From the NCBI RefSeq assembly GCF_038024855.1, contig NZ_CP139089.1, positions 3,747,501-3,811,500 of the forward strand: a stretch of DNA of 64,000 bases, written 5' to 3'. Position numbers and translations under genes: made by a program. The notes under the pieces are model-generated. The model did not search any database and was not told the DNA's origin. It saw only the letters and a list, made by a program, of their open reading frames with translations. Below are positions 46,628 to 57,532 of the stretch, piece after piece (the stretch's first letter is position 1; every line of letters begins with the position of its first letter). The stretch comes from Methylocella tundrae. GTDB taxonomy: Bacteria > Pseudomonadota > Alphaproteobacteria > Rhizobiales > Beijerinckiaceae.

Positions 46628-47140
46628 ATGAGCTTTCTCGAACGGAGGCGCGAGTTGAAAATCGCCGCCGTGCTGGGCGCCGCCCTGGCGATTGCGGCAT
46701 GCGCCAAAAACCCCGCTGAGGATCCAAACGCCCTCGCCGGCCTCAATGGGGGCGCAAGAGGGGCGGCGACGCCCGGCAGTCCGCAGGATTTCGCGGTCAA
46801 CGTTGGCGACCGGGTCTTCTTCGATAGCGACTCCAGCGAATTGAGCTCGACGGCGCAGGCGACGCTCGACAAGCAGGCGCGCTGGCTGCAGCAATATGCG
46901 AGATATAATTTCACCGTCGAGGGCCACGCCGACGAGCGCGGCACGCGCGAATATAATTTCGCGCTCGGCGCACGCCGGGCCGAAGCCGCCAAGGCCTATC
47001 TGGTGGCGCGCGGCATTCCGGCGTCCCGCATCCATACGATCAGCTATGGCAAGGAACGCCCGGTGGCCGTCTGCAACGATATTTCCTGCTGGTCGCAGAA
47101 CCGCCGCGCGGTCACCGTGCTTGCCGGCTCGCAGTCCTGA
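46628..47140 (+). CDS. pal: Peptidoglycan-associated lipoprotein Pal
   Basis: A 170-residue outer-membrane lipoprotein. The lipobox is IAAC with the lipidated C25, followed by a flexible linker and the OmpA-like domain (about 55-170) with VFFDSDSSEL, the peptidoglycan-binding EGHADERGTREYN and LGARRAEAAKAYLV. It anchors the outer membrane to the wall in the Tol-Pal system. GGAG 8 nt upstream sets ATG 46628. tolQRAB do not precede it here, and cpoB lies 4.6 kb away on the other strand. Confidence 0.96.
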   Translation: MSFLERRRELKIAAVLGAALAIAACAKNPAEDPNALAGLNGGARGAATPGSPQDFAVNVGDRVFFDSDSSELSSTAQATLDKQARWLQQYARYNFTVEGHADERGTREYNFALGARRAEAAKAYLVARGIPASRIHTISYGKERPVAVCNDISCWSQNRRAVTVLAGSQS

Positions 47141-47341
47141 CGTTGTGAAGGCAACGCCATTTCGCCGGAGTGGCCATCTCCGGCTCATCCTCGACACGGC
47201 GGATTGACTCGCCGCTGCTATGGCGGGTTTTCGCGCAAGCCGATCAGGGCGCTTAAGACCCCTGATTGGCGGGTGTCATGGAATCTGTCGAATTGCGTCA
47301 GGGCCTGGCGCTCTGAAAGCGGTGGTTGCGCCGAGTTTGAG

Positions 47342-48448
47342 CTATCTCGCGCGCGCCGCCTTCGCCGTATAGAGCGCCGGCCAATCATTCGAAGAAACGC
47401 CGCGGCATTCATTCATTTGCCTAAAGCGGATCAGCTGGAAAGCCGCGCCATCCCAGGCCCATTCGCTGATCTCGCCGCAATCTCCAACTCCTCTCCCTTT
47501 ATCCTCCGCGCCAAGCGTCAGGCCGTCCTCCAAAAGATAGGGACTGACCAGTTCTGCCGGATCGGCATCGGACTTCCCGGGTATTTTGAAGGCGGCAAGC
47601 GTCGCTCGTCCCGCGTCCGCAATCCAAAATCGATAGCGGAAATTATACGCCGCGGCCTGCTCGCAGACGCCCCAAAGGGTCTGATCGGGAGACAGGCGGA
47701 CCACGATCGGGTCATAATCCTTGCAGCTCTCATCTTTCGACAGGTGAATCCCCGCGGGGCGCTTTGGCGCCGTTTTGATCTCGCTCATCGTGATCGCCGC
47801 TATGCTTGGAGGCGCCGGCGCGGCGGGAACGGATGAAGCGGGCGCGCTGCCGCGCTGAACCAAAGCCGTTACCGTGCCGAGCCGGTTCTGCTGCGCGTCC
47901 ATATAGAGCAGCGCAGCGGCGGAGCCAGCGAGCGATATGATTGCTGGATCGCCAGTGCTCGCTCCGTCGATCAATTGAACCGTGAGCGTCTTGGCCGGCC
48001 GCAGGGCCTCGAGGAAGGCGCGGGCGCCATCCCCCGTCAAAGTGGCCGTTACGAAATCGCCGTCCTGACGAGCAGGAAGCGGTTTGGAGGGGAGGCCGGG
48101 TCCAGTCATGCCGTCGAGCAGCACCTTCAACTGCGGCGCTTTCGCTGGGTTTTCGGCATCGACAGTGAAGGCGACGACCGGTTGATCGTCGCCGGCGCCC
48201 GTGCGGCTGACCTTGACATAGGCGCCCGCGTTTTGATCGGGGAGGAGCCCGAGCGCAGTGCATGTCCTGAGATTGTCGCAGCCGATCGTCCAGTCCTTGA
48301 ATTGCTTGAGAGACTGCGCCTGGGCCGCGGGATTGCTTTTGATGGTCGGTCCATCAGCGGATTTGCTCTGCGCCGCGGCGGAGCCGGCGGCGGCGAAGGA
48401 GAGACCGAGCATGCCGAAGAAAGAATACAGCGATAGGGAATGCTTCAT
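47342..48448 (-). CDS. DUF1176 periplasmic protein
   Basis: A 368-residue secreted protein with a signal peptide (cleavage near residue 26, A-A-A-Q). KQFKDWTIGCDNLRTCTALGL is the DUF1176 signature; six or more Cys (WTIGCDN..C, ESCKDYD, WGVCEQAA, GDCGEISEW, NECRGV) probably form disulfides. Function unknown. It stands between pal (convergent) and the ftsH terminator. Confidence 0.9.
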   Translation of the reverse strand: MKHSLSLYSFFGMLGLSFAAAGSAAAQSKSADGPTIKSNPAAQAQSLKQFKDWTIGCDNLRTCTALGLLPDQNAGAYVKVSRTGAGDDQPVVAFTVDAENPAKAPQLKVLLDGMTGPGLPSKPLPARQDGDFVTATLTGDGARAFLEALRPAKTLTVQLIDGASTGDPAIISLAGSAAALLYMDAQQNRLGTVTALVQRGSAPASSVPAAPAPPSIAAITMSEIKTAPKRPAGIHLSKDESCKDYDPIVVRLSPDQTLWGVCEQAAAYNFRYRFWIADAGRATLAAFKIPGKSDADPAELVSPYLLEDGLTLGAEDKGRGVGDCGEISEWAWDGAAFQLIRFRQMNECRGVSSNDWPALYTAKAARAR

Positions 48449-48520
48449 TTAACCTCCGCCGGCGCCGGAAACGTCTCTTGCTTTGGCATCCTCGCCGCTT
48501 TTCGTTCGGCTTGACGCAAT

Positions 48521-48552
48521 AAAAAGGGCTGCCTCACATGCGAAGCAGCCCT
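48521..48552 (-). terminator. Intrinsic terminator of ftsH
   Basis: AGGGCTGC (48525-48532) and GCAGCCCT (48545-48552) form an 8-bp stem with a 12-nt loop. Read on the minus strand it is followed by TTTTT (AAAAA at 48521-48525), 26 bp past the ftsH stop. A good Rho-independent terminator. Confidence 0.8.
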
Positions 48553-48577
48553 GTCATTCTTAAAATCCCCCGCCGGC

Positions 48578-50509
<1,932 letters not shown>

Positions 50510-50662
50510 CTCAACGTCCTGCTACGGGCCATTCAAACCGGATGGTCGATCGCCCGTCGAAAGAAAAACTCACTGTGAGTCCGGCGATTAGAACGATAAT
50601 GTAGGCGTCAGAGGCGCCATTGCCAAGGGGAACGCTTGCGCCAAGGCAAATACCGCGCCGCA

Positions 50663-51775
50663 TCATGCCATTGGCGGCTCTTTTTTTGGCGCGCCACGTC
50701 CCCGCCGGCGCGGATTTTCGGTCTGGAGAACCAGAGCGCCATCCCGGCCAAGCTTGAGCGCCACACCGGCAAGCGTCGCCGCAAAGGGCTGGTTTTTGCG
50801 CAGCGCGCCCTGCACGGCCGCGGTCAGCGCTTCCAGCCGGTCGAGCCGGAGCGGCCGGCCCTGACCCCCGAGCACGGTAATCTGCGCTGCCAGAACGCGC
50901 ATAAAAATTTCCTCTGGCTCATTGGCGAGGGCGGTGAAATCGGCCGAGAAGCCGCCCGGCTCGCGGCGGGCGTCGAGGGCGCCGCCGGCGGCTTCCGCGC
51001 GTGCCGCCAGCGCGGCCTCGGCTCGCGCGGCGCGGCGCCCGAGCCGCAGAAGCGCGTGGCGGCTCAAGCCTTCTTCGGCCAGCATAGCGCCAAGCGCACG
51101 CAGCCGCGTGCGGGCGTAGGCGGGATTGCGATTTGAGGGATCGGCGAAAAACGGGTGCGCTTTCGCCTCGCAGAATGCGATCAGCTCCGCCTTGGGGAGC
51201 TCCAGCAACGGGCGCGAGAGCATCAGGCCCTGCCGCCGCGCGGAGGCGGCCATCCCGGAAAGCCCGCCGAGCCCGCTTCCGCGCAGCAGGCGAAACAGGA
51301 TCGTCTCAGCCTGATCGTCGGCATGATGGGCGGTTGCGACGATCTCGGCCCCAATGCGGGCCGCATGGCTGAAGAGAAGCGCGTAGCGGGCCTCGCGCGC
51401 CAGCTCCTGGATTTTCGACCTCGGCTTGGCGCCGCTCCAGACGAGAACGTCATGCGTCAGGCCCAGTCGCGCAGTCCAAACCGCCACGGCTTCCGCCTCT
51501 CTGCGGGAATCCTCGCGCAAGCCATGATCGACGGTGGCGACGTGAAGGGACGGCGCGCCCGGCCTGCGCCGCGCCCATTCGGCCGCGAGCAGCATCAAAG
51601 CAACAGAGTCAGGGCCGCCCGACACGGCGAGCAGAATTCTTTGTGCGTTTTCCCATGCTTGAAACAGCCGCGCGATCGCCTCCGGCGAAAACGCCTGGAT
51701 GCTGGCCGCGCGTCTTTGCGCGCGCGGCGGCGGTTCGCCGCCTCTGCCCGGACGCGCGCTGTCAACATTCAACAT
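50663..51775 (-). CDS. tilS: tRNA(Ile)-lysidine synthase TilS
   Basis: A 370-residue N-type ATP pyrophosphatase that modifies C34 of tRNA-Ile(CAU) to lysidine, changing its codon reading to AUA. The PP loop is AVSGGPDSVAL; the signature HHADDQAETILFRLLRGSG is complete. The C-terminal domains are short, as in alphaproteobacteria. Its start overlaps the cpoB stop by 7 nt. Confidence 0.95.
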   Translation of the reverse strand: MLNVDSARPGRGGEPPPRAQRRAASIQAFSPEAIARLFQAWENAQRILLAVSGGPDSVALMLLAAEWARRRPGAPSLHVATVDHGLREDSRREAEAVAVWTARLGLTHDVLVWSGAKPRSKIQELAREARYALLFSHAARIGAEIVATAHHADDQAETILFRLLRGSGLGGLSGMAASARRQGLMLSRPLLELPKAELIAFCEAKAHPFFADPSNRNPAYARTRLRALGAMLAEEGLSRHALLRLGRRAARAEAALAARAEAAGGALDARREPGGFSADFTALANEPEEIFMRVLAAQITVLGGQGRPLRLDRLEALTAAVQGALRKNQPFAATLAGVALKLGRDGALVLQTENPRRRGRGAPKKEPPMA

Positions 51776-52896
51776 TGGGCGCGTTTAGCCTCCCGATCCG
51801 CGCCGGCTTTGACAGCCGCCGAGGCGCCTGGATATTTGCGGCCGATCTCGGCGAATGTCGCGCAGGCCTGTTCCTTTGCGCCAAGCGCATTGAGCGACTG
51901 GCCAAGCCGCAGCATCGCCTCTGGCGCTCGCGGCGACGTCGCGTATTGCGTCGACATCTTGAGATATTGCTCCGCGGCCTCGCGCGGGCGGTTGCGCTGG
52001 AAGAAACTCTCGCCAAGGTAATAGGTCGCGTCGGCCGTCATTCTGCTCCTGGGATTCTTCTGGATGAAGGCGGCGAAGCTCTTTTCCGCGCTTTCATACT
52101 CCTTCTGCCGGAGATAGCCGTAGGCGACATCGAACTCCTCTTTCACCGGATTGATCGGCGCGGCGCCCGGCGCGACGCTGTTTGGCGTCGTCAGCGCCGC
52201 GACTGGCGGAGTGGCCGTGGCCGGGGAGCCGCTCGCCGGAGCATCGGCGGGAGCGGCGCGCCATTTCGCGCCGGATAGATCGAGCGGCGCGTCGGGAGAG
52301 GCCGCGTCCGGGAGGGCGGTGGTTCTCACTCTGGCGGCGGGCGATGGCGGGGCGCTTCCGAGCGTCCGGGGCGCGCCTGGAGCGTTGGGGTCATTTGACG
52401 GATCGAAGGCGTCGCCGCGTCGCGACGGGCGCGCGGAGCCGGGCGTCACGCTGGGCGGGGTCGCGGAGGAGGGCGGCTCCCCGGGCTGATCTCCGGCGTC
52501 GATGAGATTGTCGATCGCGTCGCTTCGCTTTTGCGGTTTCGCGGCGGACGGCGCCGCGGCGCCTGGCCGTCCGCTATCCTGAAACCGGAAATCGACATCC
52601 TCCTGGAACTTCTTCAGCTGATCCTCAAGCTTGTGGTTTTGAAACTGCAATTGCTCGATCTGGCCATTCATCTGGCGCATCTGGCTTTCGAGGCGATCAA
52701 TCCGCACGAGCAGGGTAGACGCATCGTCCGGCTGGCCGTCGCCAACGTCGCCGGGAGGAGCTCCAAAATTCTGCGCAAGGCGCTCCGGCGCGCCCGCCGC
52801 CTCGGCGCGCGGCGACGCGCCAGCGACGGCGCCGCAAAGAAAACCGGCCGCGCAGGCGCCGAGCAGGACCCTGAAGAGTGTTTCGAAATGCCTCAT
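51769..52896 (-). CDS. cpoB: Tol-Pal system protein CpoB (YbgF)
   Basis: A 375-residue periplasmic protein. A signal peptide (about 1-28) is followed by a coiled coil (LLVRIDRLESQMRQMNGQ and LQFQNHKLEDQLKKFQEDV), a long Pro/Ala/Ser linker, and a C-terminal TPR domain (about 250-375, with FDVAYGYLRQKEYESAEKSF and ADATYYLGESFFQ). CpoB links peptidoglycan synthesis to outer-membrane constriction. ATG 52896 with an upstream GGGA is preferred to the TTG at 52914. Confidence 0.93.
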   Translation of the reverse strand: MRHFETLFRVLLGACAAGFLCGAVAGASPRAEAAGAPERLAQNFGAPPGDVGDGQPDDASTLLVRIDRLESQMRQMNGQIEQLQFQNHKLEDQLKKFQEDVDFRFQDSGRPGAAAPSAAKPQKRSDAIDNLIDAGDQPGEPPSSATPPSVTPGSARPSRRGDAFDPSNDPNAPGAPRTLGSAPPSPAARVRTTALPDAASPDAPLDLSGAKWRAAPADAPASGSPATATPPVAALTTPNSVAPGAAPINPVKEEFDVAYGYLRQKEYESAEKSFAAFIQKNPRSRMTADATYYLGESFFQRNRPREAAEQYLKMSTQYATSPRAPEAMLRLGQSLNALGAKEQACATFAEIGRKYPGASAAVKAGADREAKRAQC

Positions 52897-53192
52897 CACG
52901 TAGCTTTCCCACAAAATTGGCGTGATTGATTATAAAATAACTCTTCTGCTGGAGTCTGGCGATTATCGGTGGCTATATTGAGATCGGCCCGCGCCTGAAC
53001 GCCGCGCCAAAAAATCCGCTTGTAAATGCCAATCAGCAGCAGAATGCAAGTTGGGAGTTTGAATGAGGCCGGCGCCCGCTGATCACGACCCCGTGTAATG
53101 CCAGGGCGTTGACGTGAGGAAGGCGTTGAGGCGAGCCTCGGTGGGTTGTTTGAGCCCGAACGCGCAGGAAGAATTGCAAGGAAAGCTGATTG

Positions 53193-54542
53193 ATGGTTCG
53201 CAAACATTTTGGAACGGATGGAATTCGAGGCCAGGCCAACTCGGTCATCACGCCGGAGCTGGCCATGAAGGTCGCGCAGGCGACCGGCGTCCTGTTTCAG
53301 CGCGGCGACCATCGCCACCGAGCGGTGATCGGCAAGGATACGCGACTTTCAAGCTACATGATCGAATATGCGATGGTGGCGGGCTTCGCCTCAGTCGGCA
53401 TGGATTCCCTTCTGCTCGGACCGATGCCGACGCCCGCCGTCGCCATGCTGACGCATTCGATGCGGGCCGATGTCGGCGTGATGATTTCCGCCTCGCACAA
53501 TTCCTTCGAAGATAATGGCATCAAGCTCTTCGGACCTGACGGATTCAAATTGTCGGATGAAGTCGAAGCCAAGATCGAGACGATGCTCGACAAGGATTTC
53601 GCACTGAAATTGTCGAAGCCTGCCGATCTCGGGCGCGCCATGCGCGTCGAGGGCGACCGCGCCCGCTACATCGAATTCGCCAAGAGGACGCTGGTGCGCA
53701 ACCTTTCCCTCGAGGGTTTGCGCATCGTTGTCGATTGCGCCAACGGGGCCGCCTATAAGGTCGCTCCGGAGGCTTTATGGGAGCTGGGCGCCGAGGTTTT
53801 CTCGATTGGCGTCGAGCCGGACGGGTTCAACATCAATCGCGGCGTCGGCTCAACCACGCCACTTGCCCTCGTCAAGAAGGTGCGCGAGATGCGCGCCGAT
53901 ATCGGGATCGCGCTCGATGGTGACGCCGACCGCGTGCTGATCGTCGACGAAATGGGCAAGATCGTCGATGGCGATCAATTGATGGCGGTGATCGCCGAGA
54001 GCTGGAAGGAAGATGGACGCCTGTCGCAGCCCGGCGTCGTCGCGACTGTGATGTCCAATCTCGGGCTCGAGCGCTATCTCCAGGGGATCGGCCTGTCGCT
54101 TGCCCGCACGGCTGTCGGCGACCGCTACGTGCTGGAGCATATGCGCCAGCACGGCTATAATCTCGGCGGCGAGCAATCCGGCCATATCATCCTCGCGGAT
54201 TATTGCACGACAGGCGACGGACTCGTGGCGGCGTTGCAACTGCTCGCGGTCGTCAAACGCCAATCAAAGCCGGTCAGCCAGGTCTGCCATCGCTTCGAGC
54301 CTTCGCCGCAGGTGCTAAAGAGCGTCAGGGTCAGCGCTGGCAAACCCCTGGAGGACGCGAACGTCGCCCGCGCAATTGAATCGGGGCGCCAGAAACTCGG
54401 CAGTTCGGGCCGCCTCGTGATCCGCGCATCGGGCACAGAACCCGTCATTCGCGTGATGGGCGAAGGCGATAATCTCGATCTCGTCGAGCGGATCGTCGAT
54501 GAAGTTTGCGACGCCGTCGCGACCTTCTCGCGGGCGGCCTGA
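53193..54542 (+). CDS. glmM: Phosphoglucosamine mutase GlmM
   Basis: A 449-residue enzyme isomerising glucosamine-6-P to glucosamine-1-P for UDP-GlcNAc synthesis. It begins [13 protein letters not shown]; the phosphorylated serine is S101 in [15 protein letters not shown], the magnesium loop is DGDADRVL, and GEQSGHII and [12 protein letters not shown] bind sugar phosphate. The 296-bp divergent spacer before it (to cpoB) holds an AT-rich stretch at 52925-52975 but no gene. Confidence 0.98.
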   Translation: MVRKHFGTDGIRGQANSVITPELAMKVAQATGVLFQRGDHRHRAVIGKDTRLSSYMIEYAMVAGFASVGMDSLLLGPMPTPAVAMLTHSMRADVGVMISASHNSFEDNGIKLFGPDGFKLSDEVEAKIETMLDKDFALKLSKPADLGRAMRVEGDRARYIEFAKRTLVRNLSLEGLRIVVDCANGAAYKVAPEALWELGAEVFSIGVEPDGFNINRGVGSTTPLALVKKVREMRADIGIALDGDADRVLIVDEMGKIVDGDQLMAVIAESWKEDGRLSQPGVVATVMSNLGLERYLQGIGLSLARTAVGDRYVLEHMRQHGYNLGGEQSGHIILADYCTTGDGLVAALQLLAVVKRQSKPVSQVCHRFEPSPQVLKSVRVSAGKPLEDANVARAIESGRQKLGSSGRLVIRASGTEPVIRVMGEGDNLDLVERIVDEVCDAVATFSRAA

Positions 54543-54613
54543 CGCGGCCGGCCCGCGGCTCCGCTGAGGAACCTTCTACCCGCAGCGGCGTCTCGACGCC
54601 GCGACGCGCGGAT

Positions 54614-54820
54614 TTATCCTCTCTTGAATTCCGCCCGGCAGGCGGCATGCAGGTGATACATATTGCGCTCCAGGCAATGTTGGATGCGCGCGTGATCGGG
54701 AATGACGTTGCGGCAAAAGCGGAAGGCGTCATCATGGCAGGCGTGCTGAGCGAGCGCCCCGGCGGAGCCCGCCAACAAAAACGCAGTAGCGACGACTGCG
54801 CGCGTCAAATTAATCTGCAT
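54614..54820 (-). CDS. Small secreted Cys-rich protein A
   Basis: A 68-residue protein: signal peptide (cleavage near residue 24, A-L-A-Q) and a mature part of about 44 residues with four Cys, C-x7-C-x12-C-x11-C. The pattern HACHDDAFRFC, IPDHARIQHCL and ACRAEF matches the cysteine-rich repeat family found in many Hyphomicrobiales. Function unknown. A second member lies 162 bp upstream on the same strand. Confidence 0.72.
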   Translation of the reverse strand: MQINLTRAVVATAFLLAGSAGALAQHACHDDAFRFCRNVIPDHARIQHCLERNMYHLHAACRAEFKRG

Positions 54821-54982
54821 GTTTCATCCTATCGTTTCGTTGAGAATCGTCCAATCTCCCAGCCCCGGCCTCTCTTAGGCGAAAGCGCGAGGCGCCTCAA
54901 GCTATCGCTTCACGCGCCGCGCCATTGGCGCTGCGCTTTTATGTGCAAAGCTCAGAGCTGAAGCGTCCATCGCCGGGAAAGC

Positions 54983-55234
54983 TTAATAGCTATGCTTACG
55001 ATGCTTTGCCGGTGCGATGATCGAACGGCAAGCCGGGCTTAGATAGACTTTGTAGGTGACCAGACAGGCGTGAATTTTCGCGTGATCAGGAATATAGGGG
55101 CCGCAAAGCCGCAAAGCGTCGCCCTGACAGTCCGCCGCCTCTTGCTGTTCGCTGAGCCCCTGACACCAGGCCGCCGCGGTCATCGCGCCCGATAAAACGA
55201 GCGCCGCGGCGAGCATTTTTGTCCTTTTCCCCAT
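54983..55234 (-). CDS. Small secreted Cys-rich protein B
   Basis: An 83-residue paralogue of protein A. After a signal peptide (to about residue 25) the mature part has DCQGDALRLC, YIPDHAKIHACL and SPACRSI, aligning with protein A across the four Cys and sharing I-P-D-H-A-K/R-I. It has an extra basic tail (APAKHRKHSY). The tandem pair suggests duplication. Function unknown. Confidence 0.75.
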   Translation of the reverse strand: MGKRTKMLAAALVLSGAMTAAAWCQGLSEQQEAADCQGDALRLCGPYIPDHAKIHACLVTYKVYLSPACRSIIAPAKHRKHSY

Positions 55235-55432
55235 TATCCGTCCCCCGCATCTGAGATTTTATGTGCTTCCGCCTCGAACGGAGCCCGCTCATATTCTATA
55301 GCTTGCGTTCAAACTGCAATAGATTAAGCGCTTATTGCCGGTCTGCTGACGGCTGCTTTCGATCGCCGGCGGCTCGCAATTTCCGCCGCCTTCGCCATAT
55401 TAGCTTCGCAACAATGAAAGGCGCCGCCCGCG

Positions 55433-56227
55433 TTGACCGAAGTCATCCTGGGAACAGAAGAAATCGAGCGCTATGCGCGCCACATCGTTCTGCGCGGCGT
55501 CGGCGGTCCGGGTCAGCAGAAGCTCAAGGCCGCGCGCGTCCTCGTCGTCGGCGCTGGCGGCCTCGGCGCGCCTCTCCTGCAATATCTCGCCGCGGCGGGC
55601 GTCGGGGAGATCGGCGTCATCGACGATGACGTCGTCTCGCTCTCGAACCTGCAGCGCCAGGTGCTGCACGGAACGCAGGATGTCGGACGGCCGAAAGTTG
55701 ACAGCGCAGCCGCGGCGATCGCAAGGCTGAACCCGCATGTCCTGGTGAGGCGGCATCAAACACGGCTCAGCGCCGAGAATGCGCGTGAACTCGTCGCGGC
55801 CTATGGCGTCGTCGCCGACGGGTCGGACAATTTCGCGACCCGCTACGTTGTTTCCGACGCCTGCTTCCACGAGCGGCGCCCGCTTGTCACGGCGGCGGTC
55901 GGCGCCTTCGACGGATCGCTGACGACGCTGCGCCCCTATGAATCAAGCGTCACAGGCGAACCCAATCCGACCTATCGCTGCCTGTTTCCGGAGCCCCCGC
56001 CCGAGGGCGTCGCTCCCTCCTGCGCGGAGATCGGGGTTCTTGGCGCCCTGACCGGCATACTCGGCTCCATGATGGCGCTTGAAGTCGTGCGCGAGATTGT
56101 CGGCTTTGGCGAAAGCCTCATCGGCAGATTGGTGCTCTTCGACGCGCTCGACATGCGCTTCGAGACCGTGCGCTACCGCTGGGATCCAGCCAACCCCCTG
56201 AACGGCGAAAAGGCCGTCGCGTCATGA
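55433..56227 (+). CDS. moeB: MoeB/ThiF/HesA-family adenylyltransferase
   Basis: A 264-residue E1-like enzyme activating the C-terminal glycine of a small sulfur-carrier protein (MoaD or ThiS). RYARHIVLRGVGGPGQQKL, the nucleotide loop VLVVGAGGLGAPLLQYL, the Asp in VIDDDVVSLSNLQRQ, and YRCLFPEPPP with PSCAEIGVLG are conserved. There is no rhodanese extension. Start is a TTG at 55433, as no in-frame ATG exists upstream. Carrier choice is open since no moa or thi gene is adjacent. Confidence 0.9.
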   Translation: MTEVILGTEEIERYARHIVLRGVGGPGQQKLKAARVLVVGAGGLGAPLLQYLAAAGVGEIGVIDDDVVSLSNLQRQVLHGTQDVGRPKVDSAAAAIARLNPHVLVRRHQTRLSAENARELVAAYGVVADGSDNFATRYVVSDACFHERRPLVTAAVGAFDGSLTTLRPYESSVTGEPNPTYRCLFPEPPPEGVAPSCAEIGVLGALTGILGSMMALEVVREIVGFGESLIGRLVLFDALDMRFETVRYRWDPANPLNGEKAVAS

Positions 56228-56366
56228 GGACGATAACGGCCGGCTTGGCCGTGGCGAAACGTTGACAGCGGCGAGGCGAAGAACTAGATGACATCTCCGC
56301 TCGCGCTATCGCGCCAATAGATCCGATTGCCGGGCGGCCCAGCGAAAGCCCTCGAAGATGGGTCGG

Positions 56367-56440
56367 TGGGGGATAGTTCAACGGTAGAACAGCGGACTCT
56401 GACTCCGTCAATCTTGGTTCGAATCCAGGTCCCCCAGCCA
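56367..56440 (+). tRNA. tRNA-Gln (anticodon CTG)
   Basis: A 74-nt cloverleaf including CCA. The acceptor stem is TGGGGGA with TCCCCCA, discriminator G, encoded CCA. The D arm is GTTCAACGGTAGAAC, the anticodon stem GCGGA/TCCGT with loop CTCTGAC (anticodon CTG), and the T arm CTTGG-TTCGAAT-CCAGG. All stems pair. Its 3' 23 bases are repeated at 57510-57532. Confidence 0.97.
56418..56440 (+). repeat. attL-like repeat: 3' end of tRNA-Gln
   Basis: The 23 bp from the T loop through CCA (TTCGAATCC ... CAGCCA) are identical to 57510-57532. tRNA 3' ends are the usual integration target of tyrosine recombinases, and the copy in the intact tRNA gene marks the left boundary of an inserted element. Confidence 0.8.
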
Positions 56441-56543
56441 CTCTGAAATCAATAGCTTATGATATTCCGAGATTAGATGTGCTGCACACGGTTTGCTACG
56501 CGGTTTGCCGAACATGTTCACGTTTTGGTAGGGCGTGCGAGTT

Positions 56544-56879
56544 CTAATTTCGCGATGGCTGACTGCGCCAAAGCTGGGTCTCGGCTGAAATAATGGCTGC
56601 GATCAGCGTCAGGCGGGAAGCCCAACGTGGCATGAAGCGGCTATGGCGAAGCCGCCCAGGAACGGCTGTGTTCGGCCCATTCTCAAATCTCGCCCAATCG
56701 CCATCTAGCGCGCTATCGGCTTCGAATCGGAGCGGACACCACGGCGCGGCATATCCGGCATCCACGGTCTTCTCCGCGATATCCTTGCCGGAGAATTCAT
56801 CAAGATCGCGCACCCAGAGCCGGTCGCCGGCGCTCCACTGCCGGAGGAAGTTACCTGTGCGGAAACTGCCTGCCTTCAG
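56544..56879 (-). pseudogene. Phage-type protein fragment (ASCH-like, with MPRWASRLTL motif)
   Basis: An open frame of 111 codons without an ATG start. LRQWSAGDRLWVRDL and later PGRLRHSRFMPRWASRLTL resemble a prophage protein family, where the second block is normally followed by a VRVERLQDI-type strand. Here the sequence departs after RLTLI and ends within 20 residues, which points to a frameshift or truncation. The family link is from memory. Its place inside the tRNA-bounded element supports phage origin. Confidence 0.5.
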
Positions 56880-57020
56880 CTAGCGGGGTGGAGTCAAAAA
56901 GGCCGATAGATGATCGTGCCCTTCAAAGAGCACATTATACCTACGCCGTCGCAAAGAGCGTTCAGCTACATCTTCACATTGCAAGAATCATCAAGAATGC
57001 GCGATCTATTAGGGTGTTGG

Positions 57021-57497
57021 TCAGCTCCGCGCTGACAGCAAAGATCGACGAATTGCGTCGTCGGCCAAAATGCGAACAATGTCCTCTAACGGGATGCCAG
57101 ATGTGTGAATTGCAGGACTATCTAGAACTGCAAGAACTGTTTCTGCCAGAGCCCTCGCTCGCTTCTCCGGCACCCCTAGCGCCACACATGAGCGCTCTAG
57201 AAGAATACCTGTAACCTGGCGCATCTGCCCTGCCGATCCAGGCTTAAAACCAAGAATATCGTTCGGGGTCACGCCGAGAATTTGGGCCATCTCGCTTAGC
57301 TTCACGAGCTGAATCAGGTTATTTCCGCGCTCATATGCCGAGACGCCGTCCGCCTTCATGCCGAGTTTCTTGGCGAACGAATCCTGCGTCGCGAAGCCTT
57401 TGGCCAGCCGCAACTCTTTAATCTTAGCCCCGATCTTCGCGGCCAGCTCTTCAGCTTCTTTGCTTGTCCCCATAGGCTTCGATTTAGCTTGATTCAT
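57021..57497 (-). CDS. XRE-family transcriptional regulator of the remnant element
   Basis: A 158-residue protein with a helix-turn-helix at about 24-83: IKELRLAKGFATQDSFAKKLG, then ADGVSAYERGNNLIQLVKL and LGVTPNDILGF. The C-terminal 70 residues are helical and not recognised. Such phage-type repressors keep elements silent. The frame stays open back through the att repeat to 57536; ATG 57497 is the first start inside the element, without a good ribosome site, so the natural start may have been lost or lie at ATG 57473. Confidence 0.85.
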   Translation of the reverse strand: MNQAKSKPMGTSKEAEELAAKIGAKIKELRLAKGFATQDSFAKKLGMKADGVSAYERGNNLIQLVKLSEMAQILGVTPNDILGFKPGSAGQMRQVTGILLERSCVALGVPEKRARALAETVLAVLDSPAIHTSGIPLEDIVRILADDAIRRSLLSARS

Positions 57498-57509
57498 CGG
57501 TAAAACCAA

Positions 57510-57532
57510 TTCGAATCCAGGTCCCCCAGCCA
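57510..57532 (+). repeat. attR-like repeat: duplicate of the tRNA-Gln 3' end
   Basis: Exact 23-bp copy of 56418-56440. The bases before it (AACCAA) and after it (TCATG) differ from those around the tRNA copy, so the duplication ends sharply, as expected for the far boundary of a site-specific insertion. Confidence 0.8.

Larger units (their letters stand above)
56441..57509. mobile_element. Remnant integrated element in tRNA-Gln
   Basis: 1,069 bp between two copies of the 23-bp tRNA 3' end. It holds a broken phage-type gene (56544-56879) and an XRE regulator (57021-57497), both on the minus strand, and no integrase, so it is a deletion remnant or an element that would need help to move. Base composition is lower in GC than the flanking genes. 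The stretch 56441-56543 holds nothing coding with confidence. Confidence 0.75.

Noticed and set aside
56544..56879. Fragment as an RTX-toxin acyltransferase (HlyC-like)
   Set aside because: The SAGDRLWV stretch is suggestive, but the PFG active-site region is missing and the MPRWASRLTL block fits a prophage protein family better.
56888..57214. 108-codon plus-strand frame in the remnant element, with a C-x2-C-like cluster
   Set aside because: Its 3' 190 bases are the complement of the XRE regulator, and the GTG start has no ribosome site. Probably not coding.
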